Assembly: GCA_021775195.1 (NCBI GenBank)
Contig: JAJFIG010000128.1
Span: forward strand, 1 to 7,061
Reading direction: 5' to 3'
Source: Rhodospirillales bacterium
GTDB taxonomy: Bacteria; Pseudomonadota; Alphaproteobacteria; Rhodospirillales; 2-02-FULL-58-16
DNA length: 7,061 nt
Below are positions 6,378-7,061 of the stretch, piece by piece. Under the pieces are notes generated by a model. It was given only the letters and a program-made list of their open reading frames with translations. It was not told where the DNA came from and ran no database searches. Numbering within the stretch: position 1 is the first letter of the stretch; each line of letters begins with the position of its first letter. Position numbers and translations under genes: made by a program.

Positions 6378-6974
6378 ATGGGCGTGCGGGTTCTTTTGAT
6401 GACGGTCCTCGTCGCATGGGTGGTGGTGTCGGGCACGGGACCGCTCGCGGCCCAGTCCGTGGACGAGGCGTGGTTGGCGCAACTCCGGGCCAACGGGTTC
6501 CGCCACGTCATCCAAAAGGGGGACACCCTGGAGCGCTTGGCGGAACGCCGCTACGGCAACCGGCATATGGTCGGTGCCGTCCAGCGCTTCAACAAGATCG
6601 AGAACCCCCGAAAGCTGCGCGCCGGGAGCGAGGTCGTGCTTCCCGAGGTCGAGACCTTGGTGGCGCCGGGCTCGGACACCGGGAGGCGCGCGGTGCTCGA
6701 TGCCAAGGCCCATTACGACCGGGTCTTCAAGACCTTGTGGGACATGGGGACGAGCGGGCGGTCGTTTCTTAGCGCCCAGTCGATGCCGCGGGACATTCGC
6801 AAGGAACTTCTGGCGGCGGTGAAGGTCCTCGAGGACATGCCCAAACGGAGCGGACAGATGAAGACGGCGCTGCGCCTGCTCAAGGCCATGGCGGCGGGCC
6901 GCTTCGACGAATACGGATACGACCTCGACGACGTCAACCGCCGCTTCGCCTATGAAATCCGAAACCTTCAATAA
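6378..6974 (+). CDS. Exported LysM-domain protein
   Basis: This is a 198-residue protein. Residues 1-26 form a signal peptide: a short basic start (MGVR), a hydrophobic core (VLLMTVLVAWVVV), and a likely signal peptidase I site after AAQS or LAA. There is no lipobox cysteine. Residues 42-91 are one LysM motif: RHVIQKGDTLERLAERRYG, a middle AVQRFNKI, then LRAGSEVVLPE. LysM binds GlcNAc-containing glycans, so periplasmic peptidoglycan binding is likely. Residues 105-198 are charged and mainly helical with no catalytic motif I recognise; it is not a visible peptidase, amidase or transglycosylase. It lies 11 bp after the amidase stop with the ribosome site in the overlap, so it is expressed with that gene although the two products act in different compartments. 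Its role is unknown. The long - strand frame across it (6165-6971) is a shadow. Confidence 0.88.
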   Translation: MGVRVLLMTVLVAWVVVSGTGPLAAQSVDEAWLAQLRANGFRHVIQKGDTLERLAERRYGNRHMVGAVQRFNKIENPRKLRAGSEVVLPEVETLVAPGSDTGRRAVLDAKAHYDRVFKTLWDMGTSGRSFLSAQSMPRDIRKELLAAVKVLEDMPKRSGQMKTALRLLKAMAAGRFDEYGYDLDDVNRRFAYEIRNLQ

Positions 6975-7005
6975 TCCTGGTGAAGGCCCAACTCACTGAA
7001 TGCGT

Positions 7006-7061
7006 TGGCTGGGGCGGGAGGATTCGAACCTCCGAATGCCGGTATCAAAAACCGGTGCCTT
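7006..7061 (-). tRNA. tRNA-Gln (anticodon UUG), 5' part outside window
   Basis: On the - strand the visible part reads from the end of the D arm to an encoded 3' CCA (7006-7008). The anticodon arm is CCGGT-TTTTGAT-ACCGG, giving anticodon TTG (complement of 7046-7048). The T arm is GGAGG-TTCGAAT-CCTCC (7017-7033), the acceptor 3' strand is CGCCCCA (7010-7016), and the discriminator base is G. All are typical of bacterial tRNA-Gln. The first bases (acceptor 5' strand and most of the D arm) lie beyond the window. The gene faces the LysM gene tail to tail, with 31 bp between them and no obvious terminator hairpin. Confidence 0.93.

Noticed and set aside
7006..7061. tRNA-Gln 3' end as the attachment site of an integrated island covering this cluster
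   Set aside because: tRNA 3' ends are common integration sites, but I see no integrase gene and no second copy of the tRNA 3' sequence elsewhere in the window.

Overview
The window is a GC-rich, densely coding stretch of bacterial chromosome. GC-rich third codon positions, a tRNA-Gln(UUG) with encoded CCA, and the gene types suggest an alphaproteobacterium, perhaps of the Rhodospirillales. That placement is inference; no ribosomal or other phylogenetic marker lies in the window. No transposase, integrase, CRISPR array or phage gene is visible.

Layout from left to right: (1) the C-terminal two thirds of a thiamine-pyrophosphate (TPP) dependent enzyme on the + strand, cut by the window start. 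(2) A complete 747-aa DUF3604 protein with a PHP-like metal-site core on the - strand, converging tail to tail with the TPP gene at 6 bp. (3) A 529-aa flavoprotein of the alkyl-DHAP-synthase-like (AGPS-like) branch, also on the - strand and upstream of the DUF3604 gene, so the two probably form an operon transcribed right to left. (4) A 170-bp divergent promoter region. (5) A 394-aa amidase-signature enzyme resembling plant AMI1 (indole-3-acetamide hydrolase) on the + strand. (6) A 198-aa exported LysM protein 11 bp downstream of the amidase. (7) The 3' part of a tRNA-Gln gene on the - strand, cut by the window end.

How the genes may work together is not established. The flavoprotein/DUF3604 pair shares a divergent control region with the amidase/LysM pair. 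A TPP-dependent C-C bond enzyme lies next door. This would fit a small catabolic or modification cluster acting on an unknown amide- or carboxylate-containing metabolite, with DUF3604 as a metal-dependent hydrolase of unknown substrate. The best candidate for something undescribed is the flavoprotein-DUF3604 pair. Every enzyme family in the window is recognisable, but no substrate can be read from the sequence.
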